Shown: positions 8,719-17,438 of the stretch, piece by piece
How positions within the stretch are numbered: the first letter of the stretch is position 1
Layout of the letters: every line of letters starts with the position of its first letter
NCBI RefSeq assembly: GCF_001865245.1
Contig: NZ_MKXB01000194.1
Coordinates: 192,747 to 256,746, forward strand
Direction: 5' to 3'
DNA from: Streptomyces sp. CC53
Lineage (GTDB): Bacteria > Actinomycetota > Actinomycetes > Streptomycetales > Streptomycetaceae
Length of the DNA: 64,000 bases
Notes under the pieces: model-generated
Databases searched by the model: none
Told to the model about the DNA's origin: nothing
What the model saw: the letters and a program-made list of their open reading frames with translations, nothing else
Position numbers and translations under genes: made by a program

Positions 8719-10913
8719 CCCCCATCCCTTCGGCTGCGCCCGGGTCGACCGGTGGTGTTTCACGTGAAACACCCTCAGGTGACACCTCCGGACCGCGGAC
8801 CGTTTCACGTGAAACACGGGCCGCGGACCCCCGGTGGGTGCGTCCCGCTCTCGCAGGGCTGCTGGTCGCCACCGGTCTGCTCTACCTCTGGAACCTCGAC
8901 GCGTCCGGCTACGCCAACTCCTTCTACTCGGCTGCCGTGCAAGCAGGCAGCGAGAGCTGGAAGGCGTTTTTCTTCGGTTCCTCCGACGCAGGGAACTCCA
9001 TCACGGTCGACAAACCTCCGGCAGCGCTGTGGCCGATGGCCCTGTCGGTCAGGCTCTTCGGGCTCGGGTCATGGCAGATCCTCGTGCCCGAGGTGCTGAT
9101 GGGCGTCGCGACGGTGGCCGTCGTATACGCGGCGGTGCGCCGGCGCTTCACTCCGGCGGCCGGACTGATCGCAGGAGCAGTGCTGGCACTGACCCCGGTG
9201 GCGGCCCTGATGTTCCGCTTCAACAATCCTGACGCACTGCTCGCCCTGCTGACGTCGGTCGCCGTGTACTGCGTACTGCGCGCCCTGGAGAGCGCACGCA
9301 CGGCCTGGCTGCTGTGGGCCGGGGTGGCGCTCGGGTTCGCGTTCCTGACGAAGACCCTCCAGGCGTTCCTGGTCCTCCCCGCCCTGGTGGCGGTGTATGC
9401 GGTGTGCGCACCGACCCGGCCGGTGCGGCGGTTCGGTCAACTGGCCCTCGCAGCACTGGCCCTGGTGGTGTCGGGAGGCTGGTGGGTCGCGGCGGTCGAG
9501 CTGTGGCCCGCCGCTTCGCGGCCGTACATCGGCGGCTCGCAGACGAACAGCTTCCTGGAGCTGACCTTCGGCTACAACGGGCTGGGCCGGATCAACGGCA
9601 ACGAGGTCGGGAGCGTCGGCGGCGGTGGCGGGCCCGGCGGGGGACCGGGCGGGCGCTGGGGCGAGACCGGCATCAGCCGGATGTTCGGCGACGCGGTCGG
9701 CGGGCAGATCTCCTGGCTCCTTCCCGCGGCGCTCCTCCTGCTGGCCGCCGGACTCGCGGTGACCTGGCGTGCGCCGCGCACGGACACGGCCCGGGCCGCG
9801 TTCCTGGTGTGGGGAGGTTCCCTGCTGTCGACCCTGGCGGTCTTCAGCTTCATGGCGGGCATCTTCCACGAGTACTACACGGTGGCGTTGGCTCCCTGTC
9901 TCGCGGCGCTGGTCGGCATGGGCGTGACGGTGCTGTGGGAGGAGCGGGCGCGGTTCGTGGCAGCGGCGACGCTGGCGATGACATCGGCCGTCACGGCGGT
10001 GTGGGCGTTCGTCCTCCTGGGCCGGACACCCGACTACCTGCCGTGGCTGCGGTGGGCGGTGCTGCTGGGCGGTCTGGTGGCGGCGCTGGGACTGCTGATG
10101 GCGTGCCGTGGGGGACGCCGGCTGGCGTGGGGTGCGGCCGGGCTCGCCCTGGTGGCGGCCCTGGCGGCACCGGCCGCGTACACCGTGAGCACCCTGGCCG
10201 CGGGCCACACGGGCTCCCTCGTCCTCGCCGGCCCCGCGGCGGCGAGGAACGGCGGCCCGGGCGGTCCCGGCGGTATGCGGGGCCCGGGCGCCGGTGGTGA
10301 GGCACCGGGGAGGGGGCTGCCAGGAGGCGGCCTCCCGGGCGGGACGGCTCCCGACGGCGCCGGGCAGCAGCCGGTCCGGGGATCCGGTCCGGGGCGCGCA
10401 TCCGGTCAGGCACAGGGGCCCGGCCAGGGGCAGGCGCCCGGTCCCCGGCCCGACGGTCAGCCCGGGCAGGGCCGGCAGGGCCGGGACGGTGCGTCTCGGC
10501 AGGGGCCGGAGGGCGCGGGCCAGGAACGGCGCGGCGGCACGGGCGGTCTGCTCGACGGCCCGGAGGTCAGCGCTGCCGTCGAGGCGCGGCTCACGGAGGA
10601 CGCCGACTCCTTCACCTGGGTCGCGGCGGCCATCGGCTCTCAGAACGCGGCCGGATACCAGCTCGCCACCCAGGAGCCGGTGATGCCGATCGGCGGCTTC
10701 AACGGCAGCGACCCGTCGCCGACGCTGGAGCAGTTCCAGCAGTACGTGGCGGACGGGAAGATCCACTACTTCATCGCCGGCGGCGGCACGGGCGGCCGGG
10801 GCGGCGGTCCCGGTGGTGCGGTGAGCTCGGCGGTCGCGGAGTGGGTCCAGTCCACGTTCCAGCAGGTCACGGTCGACGGTGTGACGCTCTACGACCTGAC
10901 ACGGGAAGCCTGA
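8715..10913 (+). CDS. GT39 (ArnT/PMT-like) membrane glycosyltransferase
   Basis: A 732-residue polytopic protein. After a 38-residue cytoplasmic leader the first membrane segment leads into LYLWNLDASGYANSFYSAA and then ITVDKPPAALW, the luminal Asp and loop motifs of GT39 enzymes that use polyprenyl-phosphate sugar donors. Ten or more hydrophobic segments follow. Two odd regions are a glycine loop around residues 303-318 and a Gly/Pro/Gln-rich stretch of about 110 residues (505-615). After these comes a conserved C-terminal domain with YQLATQEPVMPIGGFNGSDP. The start is set by GGAAGAAG seven bases upstream and the ATGA overlap. Two parS sites lie within codons 15-34. Confidence 0.9.
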   Translation: MTPIPSAAPGSTGGVSRETPSGDTSGPRTVSRETRAADPRWVRPALAGLLVATGLLYLWNLDASGYANSFYSAAVQAGSESWKAFFFGSSDAGNSITVDKPPAALWPMALSVRLFGLGSWQILVPEVLMGVATVAVVYAAVRRRFTPAAGLIAGAVLALTPVAALMFRFNNPDALLALLTSVAVYCVLRALESARTAWLLWAGVALGFAFLTKTLQAFLVLPALVAVYAVCAPTRPVRRFGQLALAALALVVSGGWWVAAVELWPAASRPYIGGSQTNSFLELTFGYNGLGRINGNEVGSVGGGGGPGGGPGGRWGETGISRMFGDAVGGQISWLLPAALLLLAAGLAVTWRAPRTDTARAAFLVWGGSLLSTLAVFSFMAGIFHEYYTVALAPCLAALVGMGVTVLWEERARFVAAATLAMTSAVTAVWAFVLLGRTPDYLPWLRWAVLLGGLVAALGLLMACRGGRRLAWGAAGLALVAALAAPAAYTVSTLAAGHTGSLVLAGPAAARNGGPGGPGGMRGPGAGGEAPGRGLPGGGLPGGTAPDGAGQQPVRGSGPGRASGQAQGPGQGQAPGPRPDGQPGQGRQGRDGASRQGPEGAGQERRGGTGGLLDGPEVSAAVEARLTEDADSFTWVAAAIGSQNAAGYQLATQEPVMPIGGFNGSDPSPTLEQFQQYVADGKIHYFIAGGGTGGRGGGPGGAVSSAVAEWVQSTFQQVTVDGVTLYDLTREA
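8757..8770. other. parS site 1 (chromosome partition)
   Basis: GTTTCACGTGAAAC is a perfect 14-bp palindrome; with flanking bases it extends to TGTTTCACGTGAAACA. It is identical to the ParB-binding parS sequence of Streptomyces. It lies inside the GT39 gene and encodes VSRET. Confidence 0.93.
8802..8815. other. parS site 2 (chromosome partition)
   Basis: A second perfect GTTTCACGTGAAAC lies 45 bp after the first and in the same reading frame, again encoding VSRET. Paired sites fit cooperative ParB loading near the origin. Confidence 0.93.
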
Positions 10914-11279
10914 GAGACGAGCGGCCGGAGCCGGCCGCACCACCCGGTCCCGGGCAGAGACGGCGAGGTCACTTCTCCGGCGGCCCCCGGGCAGGCAGCG
11001 GGTGGGCTGCCACCTGACACCCGCCACCCTCAGCCTGAAGCCCGACCCCGACACCCGGCAACTGACCGCCGGCTCCTGAGCCTGTGCCCGACGAGACGGC
11101 GAGACGTCGGGTCAGCGAGGCGACGGGGCAGCGGGACAGCGCGACGACAGGGCAGCGGGACAGCGGGAGATCGGGGCAGCGGGGCAGCGGGACGACAGGG
11201 CAGCGGCATGGCGGCGGGAGTGCCGCGGGCAGCCCGCCGGCCGGTGAAGGAGAGCGTCACCGGCGGCCGGGCAGACGGC
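10914..11279. repeat. Non-coding interval with degenerate GGCAGCGGGACAG repeats
   Basis: Between about 11118 and 11215 the units GGGGCAGCGGGACAGCG and ACGACAGGGCAGCGG recur six or more times at irregular spacing. No credible gene lies here; translated frames are low complexity. Confidence 0.5.
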
Positions 11280-11311
11280 GAAGGGGCCGGTCCGAGCGGA
11301 CCGGCCCCTTC
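11280..11311 (-). terminator. Terminator of the small membrane protein gene
   Basis: A perfect 14-bp stem (11280-11293 with 11298-11311) closes a four-base loop, 17 bp past the stop codon at 11328. It may also stop transcripts arriving from the GT39 gene. Confidence 0.8.
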
Positions 11312-11327
11312 ACCTGGTCTGCTGTCG

Positions 11328-11765
11328 TCAGCCCTTGACGGGGTCCAGGCAGAGCACGAACTTCTCCGACTTCCACTGCTGGGCGAGCGCCGACTCCCCG
11401 CTCTCGCCGCACCGCTCGACGTCGAAGGTGTCGTCGACGACCTTCACGACCTTGTACAGGTCGGGGCCGCCCTCGGAGCACTCCTTCTTCTCCACCTCGG
11501 GGCTGTCGTCGGGACCGGTCACCTGGACGCAGTCACCGGCCTCGGCGTGGGTGGGCCCGGTCAGCACGTACGGGATGCCCAGCTTCACGACGAGGGCGAC
11601 CACGATGAGCGCCAGCACACCGAGGATCTTCTTGCCGATGCTCTTCTTCTTCGGCTGCTCGGGCGCGCCGAACTGCCCCTCCGGGAACGGCTGGCCGGGC
11701 ACCGGCTGTCCGGGCTCGGCGGGCTGCCCGGGCTGACCGGGGACGTTCTGCGGCGGCGTCGTCAT
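11328..11765 (-). CDS. Small membrane-anchored protein, LppU/SCO3897-like
   Basis: A 145-residue protein. A Pro/Gly/Gln-rich cytoplasmic N-terminus (about 1-35) is followed by KKKSIGKKILG and one membrane segment (about 45-65). The C-terminal extracytoplasmic domain has four cysteines (EAGDCVQV, KKECSEG, VERCGES, VLCLDP). This layout matches small Streptomyces proteins annotated LppU/SCO3897 family; no activity is known. ATG 11765 has GGAAG ten bases upstream. Confidence 0.7.
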   Translation of the reverse strand: MTTPPQNVPGQPGQPAEPGQPVPGQPFPEGQFGAPEQPKKKSIGKKILGVLALIVVALVVKLGIPYVLTGPTHAEAGDCVQVTGPDDSPEVEKKECSEGGPDLYKVVKVVDDTFDVERCGESGESALAQQWKSEKFVLCLDPVKG

Positions 11766-12112
11766 GGGGGCTTCCTTCAAGGCGTCAGTGCGATGATGCG
11801 ACTTGACGCGAACGCTACATCCCCCGGATGGGGCAAACCGGACGTCGGGAGGCGGCTCCTCCATGCGTTGCGGAGTCGTGACTCTGTCGGACCGTCAGCA
11901 CCGCGCATCCAGCACGGGACAAGCGGGGTACGGACCGCGGGAAGCGGCGCGCGCCATGACGCCGGGTGCGGTACCCCGTGCCGGGATACGGGGCCCCGGG
12001 GCGGCGCGCGGGCGTCCCCTGCCCTGCGCCCGCCACCGGGGCCCTGTGTGCCGGGCCGCTGCCCTCCGCTCTGGGGCGGCGGCCCGGGGTCCGGGGAGTG
12101 TGGACGGCCTTA

Positions 12113-13687
12113 CTACGAGGCGCCCTTCAGGGGGGCCTCCTTGATGAACAGCGTCACCAGGAACGCCAGCAGGGCGAACGGCGCCGAGTAGAGGAAGATG
12201 TCCCCCACGCCGTGGCCGTAGGCGGCCTCCACGACCGTCCGCACGGGCGCCGGCAGGGCGTCCAGGTCGGGGATGCCGCCGCCCGCCGTACCGCCGTGGC
12301 CGAGCGACGCGGCCCGCGGGCCCAGCTCCGCGAGGCCGTCCTTGACGTAGCCCGTCACCTTCGAGCCCATCACCGCGCCCAACGCGGAGACGCCCACGGC
12401 TCCGCCGAGGGAGCGGAAGAACGTCACGACGGAGGAGGCCGCGCCCAGGTCCTGGGGCGGCACCTGGTTCTGGGTGCACAGCACCAGGTTCTGCATCATC
12501 ATGCCGAGCCCCAGTCCCAGCAGTGCCATGTACACCGCCACGTGCCAGTAGGCCGTGTCGTACCGGACCGTGCCCAGCAGCCCGAGGCCCGCCGTCACCA
12601 GGGCGCCGCCCGCGACCAGCCACGCCTTCCAACGGCCCGTCGCGGTGATGATCCGGCCGGAGACGGTGGAGGACACGAACAGGCCGGCGATCATGGGGAT
12701 GGTGAGGACACCCGACATCGTGGGCGACTCGTTCCGCGCCAGCTGGAAGTACTGGCTGAAGAAGACGGTCCCCGCGAACATCGCCACACCCACGAACAGC
12801 GACGCCAGCGACGCCAGCGCGATCGTGCGGTTGCGGAAGAGGCGCAGCGGGATGACGGGGTCGGCGGCCCGGGTCTCCACCCGCACGAACAACGCCGCCA
12901 GGGCCAGTGAGCCGCCCGTCATCACGTACGTCTGCCACGACAGCCACGCGTACTTGTCGCCGGCGAACGTCACCCAGACCAGCAGCAGCGACACTGCCGC
13001 GCTGACCAGGGCCGCGCCCGTCCAGTCGACCTTCACGTCCCGCCTGACGACCGGTAGGCGGAGCGTCCGCTGGAGCACGACCAGGGCCAGCAGGGCGAAC
13101 GGGACGCCGACGTAGAAGCACCAGCGCCAGCCGAGCCAGTCCGTGTCCGTGATGACTCCGCCGAGCAGCGGGCCGCCGACCGTCGCCACGGCGAACGTGG
13201 CGCCGAGGTAGCCGCTGTAGCGGCCGCGTTCCCGCGGCGCGATCATCGCGGCCATGACGATCTGGGCCAGCGCCGACAGTCCGCCCACGCCGACGCCCTG
13301 CACCACGCGGCAGGCGATCAGCATGCCCGGGCTCTGCGCCAGGCCCGCGACGAGGGAGCCGGCCACGTAGATCACCAGCGCGAGCTGGACGAGGAGCTTC
13401 TTCGAGAAGAGGTCGGCCAGCTTGCCCCACAGGGGTGTCGTCGCCGTCATGGCGAGCAGGGACGCGGTCACCACCCACGTGTACGCGCTCTGGCCTCCCC
13501 CGAGGTCGGAGATGATCTGCGGCAGGGCGTTGGAGACGATCGTCGACGACAGGATGGCGACGAACATGCCGAGCAGCAGCCCGGAGAGCGCCTTCATGAT
13601 CTGTCGGTGCGTCATGGGGCCGCCGTGGGAGGCGGTGTCCCCCGCGTCGCCTCGCCGCGCGGCGACGGGTGTGGTCGATGTCGGCAT
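12113..13687 (-). CDS. DHA2-family MFS drug exporter (EmrB/QacA type)
   Basis: A 524-residue protein with about 14 hydrophobic segments. Motif A-like LWGKLADLFSKK lies after segment 2, the segment ALPQIISDLG is in the first periplasmic loop, and motif C-like ATVGGPLLGGVITD is in segment 5. Together these identify a 14-TM proton-coupled multidrug exporter. The gene lies downstream of the marR-type gene on the same strand, separated by 256 bp of simple-sequence DNA. Export of the ligand sensed by that regulator is the likely role. Confidence 0.92.
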   Translation of the reverse strand: MPTSTTPVAARRGDAGDTASHGGPMTHRQIMKALSGLLLGMFVAILSSTIVSNALPQIISDLGGGQSAYTWVVTASLLAMTATTPLWGKLADLFSKKLLVQLALVIYVAGSLVAGLAQSPGMLIACRVVQGVGVGGLSALAQIVMAAMIAPRERGRYSGYLGATFAVATVGGPLLGGVITDTDWLGWRWCFYVGVPFALLALVVLQRTLRLPVVRRDVKVDWTGAALVSAAVSLLLVWVTFAGDKYAWLSWQTYVMTGGSLALAALFVRVETRAADPVIPLRLFRNRTIALASLASLFVGVAMFAGTVFFSQYFQLARNESPTMSGVLTIPMIAGLFVSSTVSGRIITATGRWKAWLVAGGALVTAGLGLLGTVRYDTAYWHVAVYMALLGLGLGMMMQNLVLCTQNQVPPQDLGAASSVVTFFRSLGGAVGVSALGAVMGSKVTGYVKDGLAELGPRAASLGHGGTAGGGIPDLDALPAPVRTVVEAAYGHGVGDIFLYSAPFALLAFLVTLFIKEAPLKGAS

Positions 13688-13943
13688 GGTTCCTCTGCGT
13701 CTCTGCGTCTCTAGGTGTCTGCGTCTTCGTGTCCGTGTCCGGCTGCGTTTGCGCGGCTTCGTCCGTGCCTGCGCATCCCCCGTGCCCGCGTCTGCGTGCC
13801 TGCACGTCGCCTGTTCCGGGCCTGCGGGGCGTGTGCGTCCGCCTGCGCCTGCCCCCTCCCCGGGTCAGGGCGCCCACTGCCGGGCCCCCCGTCCCGGGCC
13901 TGCGGCCCTGCCGTCCGGGGGAGGTGGCACCGCCCGCCGCCGG
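13688..13943 (-). repeat. Simple-sequence spacer between the marR-type and MFS genes
   Basis: The stretch 13690-13760 is built from GACGCAGA, GACACGGA and similar 6-8-base units (read on the minus strand). The remainder is purine/pyrimidine-biased, without a gene. It may reflect slipped-strand expansion in a 5' leader. Confidence 0.4.
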
Positions 13944-14393
13944 CTACGACAGGTGCGCCGTGGCCCGGCAGTCCCCGAAGTCCGCGCGCAGGCGGGAAAG
14001 CAGGGTGACCAGCGCGCCGAGGTCCTCGTCCGTCCAGTCCGCCAGGCGCTCCGCGAACAGGTCGGCGGCGCGTCTCCCCAGGCCCTCCAGCACGGCCCGA
14101 CCGGCCGCCGTCAGCCGCAGGATGCGGGAACGGCGGTCGCCCGGGTCGGGGGAGCGCTCGATCCAGCCCCGCTCCACGACGTGGGCCACATGGCGGCTGG
14201 TCACCGACATGTCGATGCCGAGCAGCTCGGCAAGGCGGCTCATCCGCATCTCGCCGTAGCGGTCCAGCAGGGCGAGCACGGCCGCGGCGCCGCCGGGGCA
14301 CTCGGCCGGCAGGACGCGGGTGAGGCCCCGTTTCACGGCGCCGACGGCGCTGAGCTGGCGGGCCAGTTCCTCGTACTGGCTTCGGGCTGCCAC
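13944..14393 (-). CDS. MarR-family transcriptional repressor
   Basis: A 149-residue winged-helix regulator. The recognition region is MRMSRLAELLGIDMSVTSRHVAHVVERGWIER, followed by the wing DPGDRRSRILRLTAAGR, both diagnostic of MarR. GTG 14393 is preceded by GGAGG at ideal distance. Two inverted repeats, GTTGC-N5-GCAAC and TTGC-N5-GCAA, lie 15 and 44 bp upstream. It probably represses itself and the downstream MFS exporter and is released by a small phenolic or drug-like ligand. Confidence 0.9.
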   Translation of the reverse strand: MAARSQYEELARQLSAVGAVKRGLTRVLPAECPGGAAAVLALLDRYGEMRMSRLAELLGIDMSVTSRHVAHVVERGWIERSPDPGDRRSRILRLTAAGRAVLEGLGRRAADLFAERLADWTDEDLGALVTLLSRLRADFGDCRATAHLS

Positions 14394-14407
14394 GCACCCT
14401 CCTATTG

Positions 14408-14451
14408 GTTGCTTAGGGCAACGATAGAAGAGGATGGTTGCTACAGGCAAG
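14408..14451 (-). promoter_or_regulatory. Two MarR operator-like inverted repeats
   Basis: GTTGCTTAGGGCAAC (14408-14422) is a perfect 5-bp inverted repeat with a 5-bp spacer. TTGCTACAGGCAA (14438-14450) repeats the motif with centres 29 bp apart. Both lie just upstream of the marR-type gene. Confidence 0.6.
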
Positions 14452-14573
14452 CGAAATGGTGCCGGGTGGGTCAAAGCCTTGGCAAAGCGTGTGGGAGGGC
14501 CGGGCCGCAGCGGCGCGGGCAGGCGGCCTCCCGGGGTGGGGGAGTGGCTTCCGATTCGCTAGGGTCCTGCTCC

Positions 14574-14795
14574 ATGGCACACAACCCGCACGCTCCTCAG
14601 GGCCCCCAGGGCAACGGTTCGCACGACCCCGCGGGCTCCACCCAGATGTTCCGCGCCTTCGTGGACGAGGGCGCCCCGCAGCGCCGGCAGGAGACGACCG
14701 CGACGTACTCCTCCGGCCCCCGCGTAGGGGTCATCGTCGGCGTCGTCGTGGCCATCGCGGTCGTCGCCGCCGTGGCCTGGCTCGCCCTGGCCTGA
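14574..14795 (+). CDS. Small single-pass membrane protein
   Basis: A 73-residue protein. The N-terminus is hydrophilic and His/Pro/Gln-rich (MAHNPHAPQGPQG), with STQMFRAFVDEGAP in the middle and one C-terminal membrane segment (about 49-72). Small proteins of this layout are common in Streptomyces and uncharacterised. TAGGGT at 14560-14565 is eight bases before the ATG and there is no ribosome binding site, so the message is probably leaderless. Confidence 0.7.
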   Translation: MAHNPHAPQGPQGNGSHDPAGSTQMFRAFVDEGAPQRRQETTATYSSGPRVGVIVGVVVAIAVVAAVAWLALA

Positions 14796-14801
14796 CCGGC
14801 G

Positions 14802-14822
14802 GCCCGGGCCCGCGCCCCGGGC
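14802..14822 (+). terminator. GC hairpin after the small membrane protein gene
   Basis: GCCCGGG (14802-14808) pairs with CCCGGGC (14816-14822), seven bases past the stop codon. Confidence 0.45.
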
Positions 14823-15061
14823 GCTCCGGAGGGGCCTTCGGTGCCCCCGCCGGTCGTCTCCCGCCCGTCCCGTTGGTTCCCGGGCGGCGTGCTGGTGGTT
14901 CCCGCGCGTACGGCTCGTCCCCGCGCCCGCCGGTCGGCGCCCGCCGTGCTGTCGGCCGACGCGACCCGCGTCCGATGGGTGCTCGCGGTCGGCCCGGTGG
15001 AGGCGGCGCGGCTGCGCGTGCGGCGGACGCACCGGCGGTGCTGCGGGCGCACAGGCAGGGG

Positions 15062-15089
15062 AGCCGGTCCGTCGGGTGACGGACCGGCT
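15062..15089 (-). terminator. Terminator of the sigN-like gene
   Basis: A perfect 12-bp stem (15062-15073 with 15078-15089) closes a GGGT loop, 72 bp past the sigma factor stop. The rest of 14823-15161 shows no gene. Confidence 0.7.
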
Positions 15090-15161
15090 GTGCTTCCGCT
15101 ACGGGCTCCCGCGCGGGGCCTGCCGGGGGCGGGGGCCGGCGTGCGGCGGACCGACGAAGCG

Positions 15162-16118
15162 TCAGTCGGAGATGAGGCCCTCCCGCAGCTGCGCGAGCGT
15201 GCGCGTGAGCAGCCGCGACACGTGCATCTGCGAGATGCCCACCTCCTCGCCGATCTGCGACTGCGTCATGTTGGCGAAGAAGCGCAGCATGATGATCTGC
15301 CGCTCCCGGGCGGGCAGTTTGGCCAGCAGCGGCTTCAGCGACTCCCGGTACTCCACGCCTTCGAGCGCGGTGTCCTCGTATCCCAGCCGGTCGGCGAGGG
15401 AGCCTTCGCCACCGTCGTCCTCGGGGGACGGGGAGTCGAGCGACGACGCCGTGTAGGCGTTCCCGACGGCGAGTCCGTCGACCACGTCCTCCTCCGAGAC
15501 CCCCAGCACGGTGGCCAGTTCGGGCACGGTCGGAGAACGGTCCAGCTTCTGCGCCAGCTCGTCGCTGGCCTTGGTGAGCGCCAGTCGCAGCTCCTGCAGG
15601 CGGCGCGGCACCCGCACGGACCACGAGGTGTCGCGGAAGAAGCGCTTGATCTCACCGACGACCGTCGGCATCGCGAACGTCGGGAACTCGACGCCCCGTT
15701 CGCAGTCGAAGCGGTCGATCGCCTTGATCAGGCCGATGGTGCCGACCTGGACGATGTCCTCCATCGGCTCGTTGCGGGAGCGGAAGCGGGCGGCCGCGTA
15801 GCGCACGAGGGGCAGGTTGAGCTCGATCAGCGTGTCGCGCACGTAGGTGCGTTCCGGGCTGTCCGTGCCGGCTCCGGCGGCGTCGAGGGCACGGAGGCGG
15901 AGGAAGAGGGAGCGGGACAGCGTGCGCGTGTCGATGGCCTCCGCAGGGGCGCTCACCCCCGCTGCGGGGGTCGGCGCCGCGGTGGTCTGCTCCGCTCGGT
16001 CGCCCGGCTCCGCCTGGGCGGGGATCGCCGGAGCGGGATCCGCCGGGGCGGTAAGCGTGGCTGCCGGTGCACCCTTGGTGAGCGTGAGCACCTTCGAGCT
16101 GCCCTGTTCTACGGACAT
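15162..16118 (-). CDS. sigN: SigB/SigF-type RNA polymerase sigma factor (SigN-like)
   Basis: A 318-residue group 3 sigma factor. A variable Ala/Pro/Thr-rich leader (about 1-75) is followed by region 2, with LPLVRYAAARFRSRNEPMEDIVQVGTIGLIKAIDRFD. Region 3 contains GEIKRFFRDTSWSVRVPRRLQEL, and region 4 ends TQSQIGEEVGISQMHVSRLLTRTLAQLR. ATG 16118 has AAGGGGGTG upstream. The symbol rests on my recollection that sigN is next to sigF in S. coelicolor, where these factors act in stress and late differentiation. No anti-sigma gene is adjacent. Confidence 0.75.
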   Translation of the reverse strand: MSVEQGSSKVLTLTKGAPAATLTAPADPAPAIPAQAEPGDRAEQTTAAPTPAAGVSAPAEAIDTRTLSRSLFLRLRALDAAGAGTDSPERTYVRDTLIELNLPLVRYAAARFRSRNEPMEDIVQVGTIGLIKAIDRFDCERGVEFPTFAMPTVVGEIKRFFRDTSWSVRVPRRLQELRLALTKASDELAQKLDRSPTVPELATVLGVSEEDVVDGLAVGNAYTASSLDSPSPEDDGGEGSLADRLGYEDTALEGVEYRESLKPLLAKLPARERQIIMLRFFANMTQSQIGEEVGISQMHVSRLLTRTLAQLREGLISD

Positions 16119-16351
16119 GCCACCCCCTTGAGGTCGCGGACGGTCGCGGAGCCGCGACCATCGGAGGAACGCAGCCTCCACCTGAATACCGGAGCCGAGA
16201 CTGCGGCAAACGCAGTTCCAGCAGAATGTCACATGTCGGCAACACGCTGTAGTGACTTGTCGACATGTGGAGGGGCGGTCTGCGCTGGAAACTGGGGGTG
16301 TGCGGCTTTTGGAACGGCTGATTGTGGACCAAACAGGTCTACCCGATCCAG

Positions 16352-17203
16352 CTATGCATCGATCCTGTTTGCGGATCTCAGTCGGGCGAAGCTCCGCGCC
16401 AGCAGCCTTGACACGTGCATCTGCGAGACCCCGAGTTCCTGGCTGATCTGGGACTGCGTCAGGTTGTTGTAGTAGCGGAGCATCAGGATCCGCTGCTCGC
16501 GCTCAGGGAGTTGGACCAGCAGGTGCCGGACGAGGTCGCGGTGCTCGACCCCGGCGAGCGCCGGGTCCTCGTAGCCGAGCCGGTCCAGCAGCCCCGGCAT
16601 CCCGTCGCCCTCCTGCGCGGCCTCCAGGGAGGTGGCGTGGTACGAGCGGCCGGCTTCGATGCAGGACAGGACCTCCTCTTCGGAGATCCTCAGCCGTTCG
16701 GCGATCTCGGCGGTCGTCGGCGACCTGCCGTGCAGCGTCGTCAGGTCCTCTGTGGCGCCGTTGACCTGCACCCACCGTTCGTGGAGGCGGCGCGGCACGT
16801 GCACGGTGCGGACGTTGTCCCGGAAGTAGCGCTTGATCTCGCCCACGACGGTGGGCATCGCGAAGGTGGGGAACTGCACGCCGCGGTCGGGGTCGAAGCG
16901 GTCGATGGCGTTGATCAGGCCGATGGTGCCGACCTGGATGACGTCCTCCATCGGCTCGTTGCGGGAGCGGAAGCGGGCGGCTGCGTACCGTACGAGGGGC
17001 AGGTTCGCCTCGATCAGGGCGGCGCGGACCCGGCCGTGCTCCGGCGTTCCGCGCTCCAGTTTCTTCAGCTCTCCGAAGAGGATCTGGGTGAGGGCTCTGG
17101 TGTCCGCCGCCCGGCTCGGGCGGGGCCGGCCGGGGGGCCTGTTGTCGTCGGACTCGTTCTGGGGTGGTACCTGCTGAGGCGTGGTACTGGCCGGCACGTT
17201 CAC
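16352..17203 (-). CDS. sigF: Sporulation sigma factor SigF
   Basis: A 283-residue group 3 sigma factor closely resembling streptomycete SigF. Region 2 contains FRSRNEPMEDVIQVGTIGLINAIDRFDPDRGVQFPTFAM. Region 3 contains GEIKRYFRDNVRTVHVPRRLHERWVQVNGATEDL, and region 4 contains LPEREQRILMLRYYNNLTQSQISQELGVSQMHVSRLLARS. In Streptomyces SigF acts late in spore maturation. The GTG start at 17203 is preceded by AGGGGTGG. It lies 233 bp upstream of the sigN-like gene on the same strand, so each probably has its own promoter. Confidence 0.9.
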   Translation of the reverse strand: MNVPASTTPQQVPPQNESDDNRPPGRPRPSRAADTRALTQILFGELKKLERGTPEHGRVRAALIEANLPLVRYAAARFRSRNEPMEDVIQVGTIGLINAIDRFDPDRGVQFPTFAMPTVVGEIKRYFRDNVRTVHVPRRLHERWVQVNGATEDLTTLHGRSPTTAEIAERLRISEEEVLSCIEAGRSYHATSLEAAQEGDGMPGLLDRLGYEDPALAGVEHRDLVRHLLVQLPEREQRILMLRYYNNLTQSQISQELGVSQMHVSRLLARSFARLRSANRIDA

Positions 17204-17333
17204 GCCACCCCTTCACGGTCAGGCGGTCAGGTTCGGTCAACTCGTCCCTCAAAAGCGGTCATAGCATCACAAGACATGTCCACTGTGTGCAAGCACCCCA
17301 TAGCCCCGTGTTGAGGTGCGGAGCGGACATGCC

Positions 17334-17369
17334 GGAGGGGCCCCGCACCCTGCGGTGCGGAGCCCCTCC
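17334..17369 (-). terminator. Terminator of the Dabb gene
   Basis: A 16-bp stem with one mismatch (17334-17349 with 17354-17369) closes a CTGC loop. It lies 70 bp past the Dabb stop codon and just upstream of sigF. Confidence 0.75.
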
Positions 17370-17438
17370 GTGGTCGCCGTGCGGCGGCGCGGCCCGGTCC
17401 GCGGCGTGGTCTGCTGCCCCCTCGCGGCGCGGGCCCGC

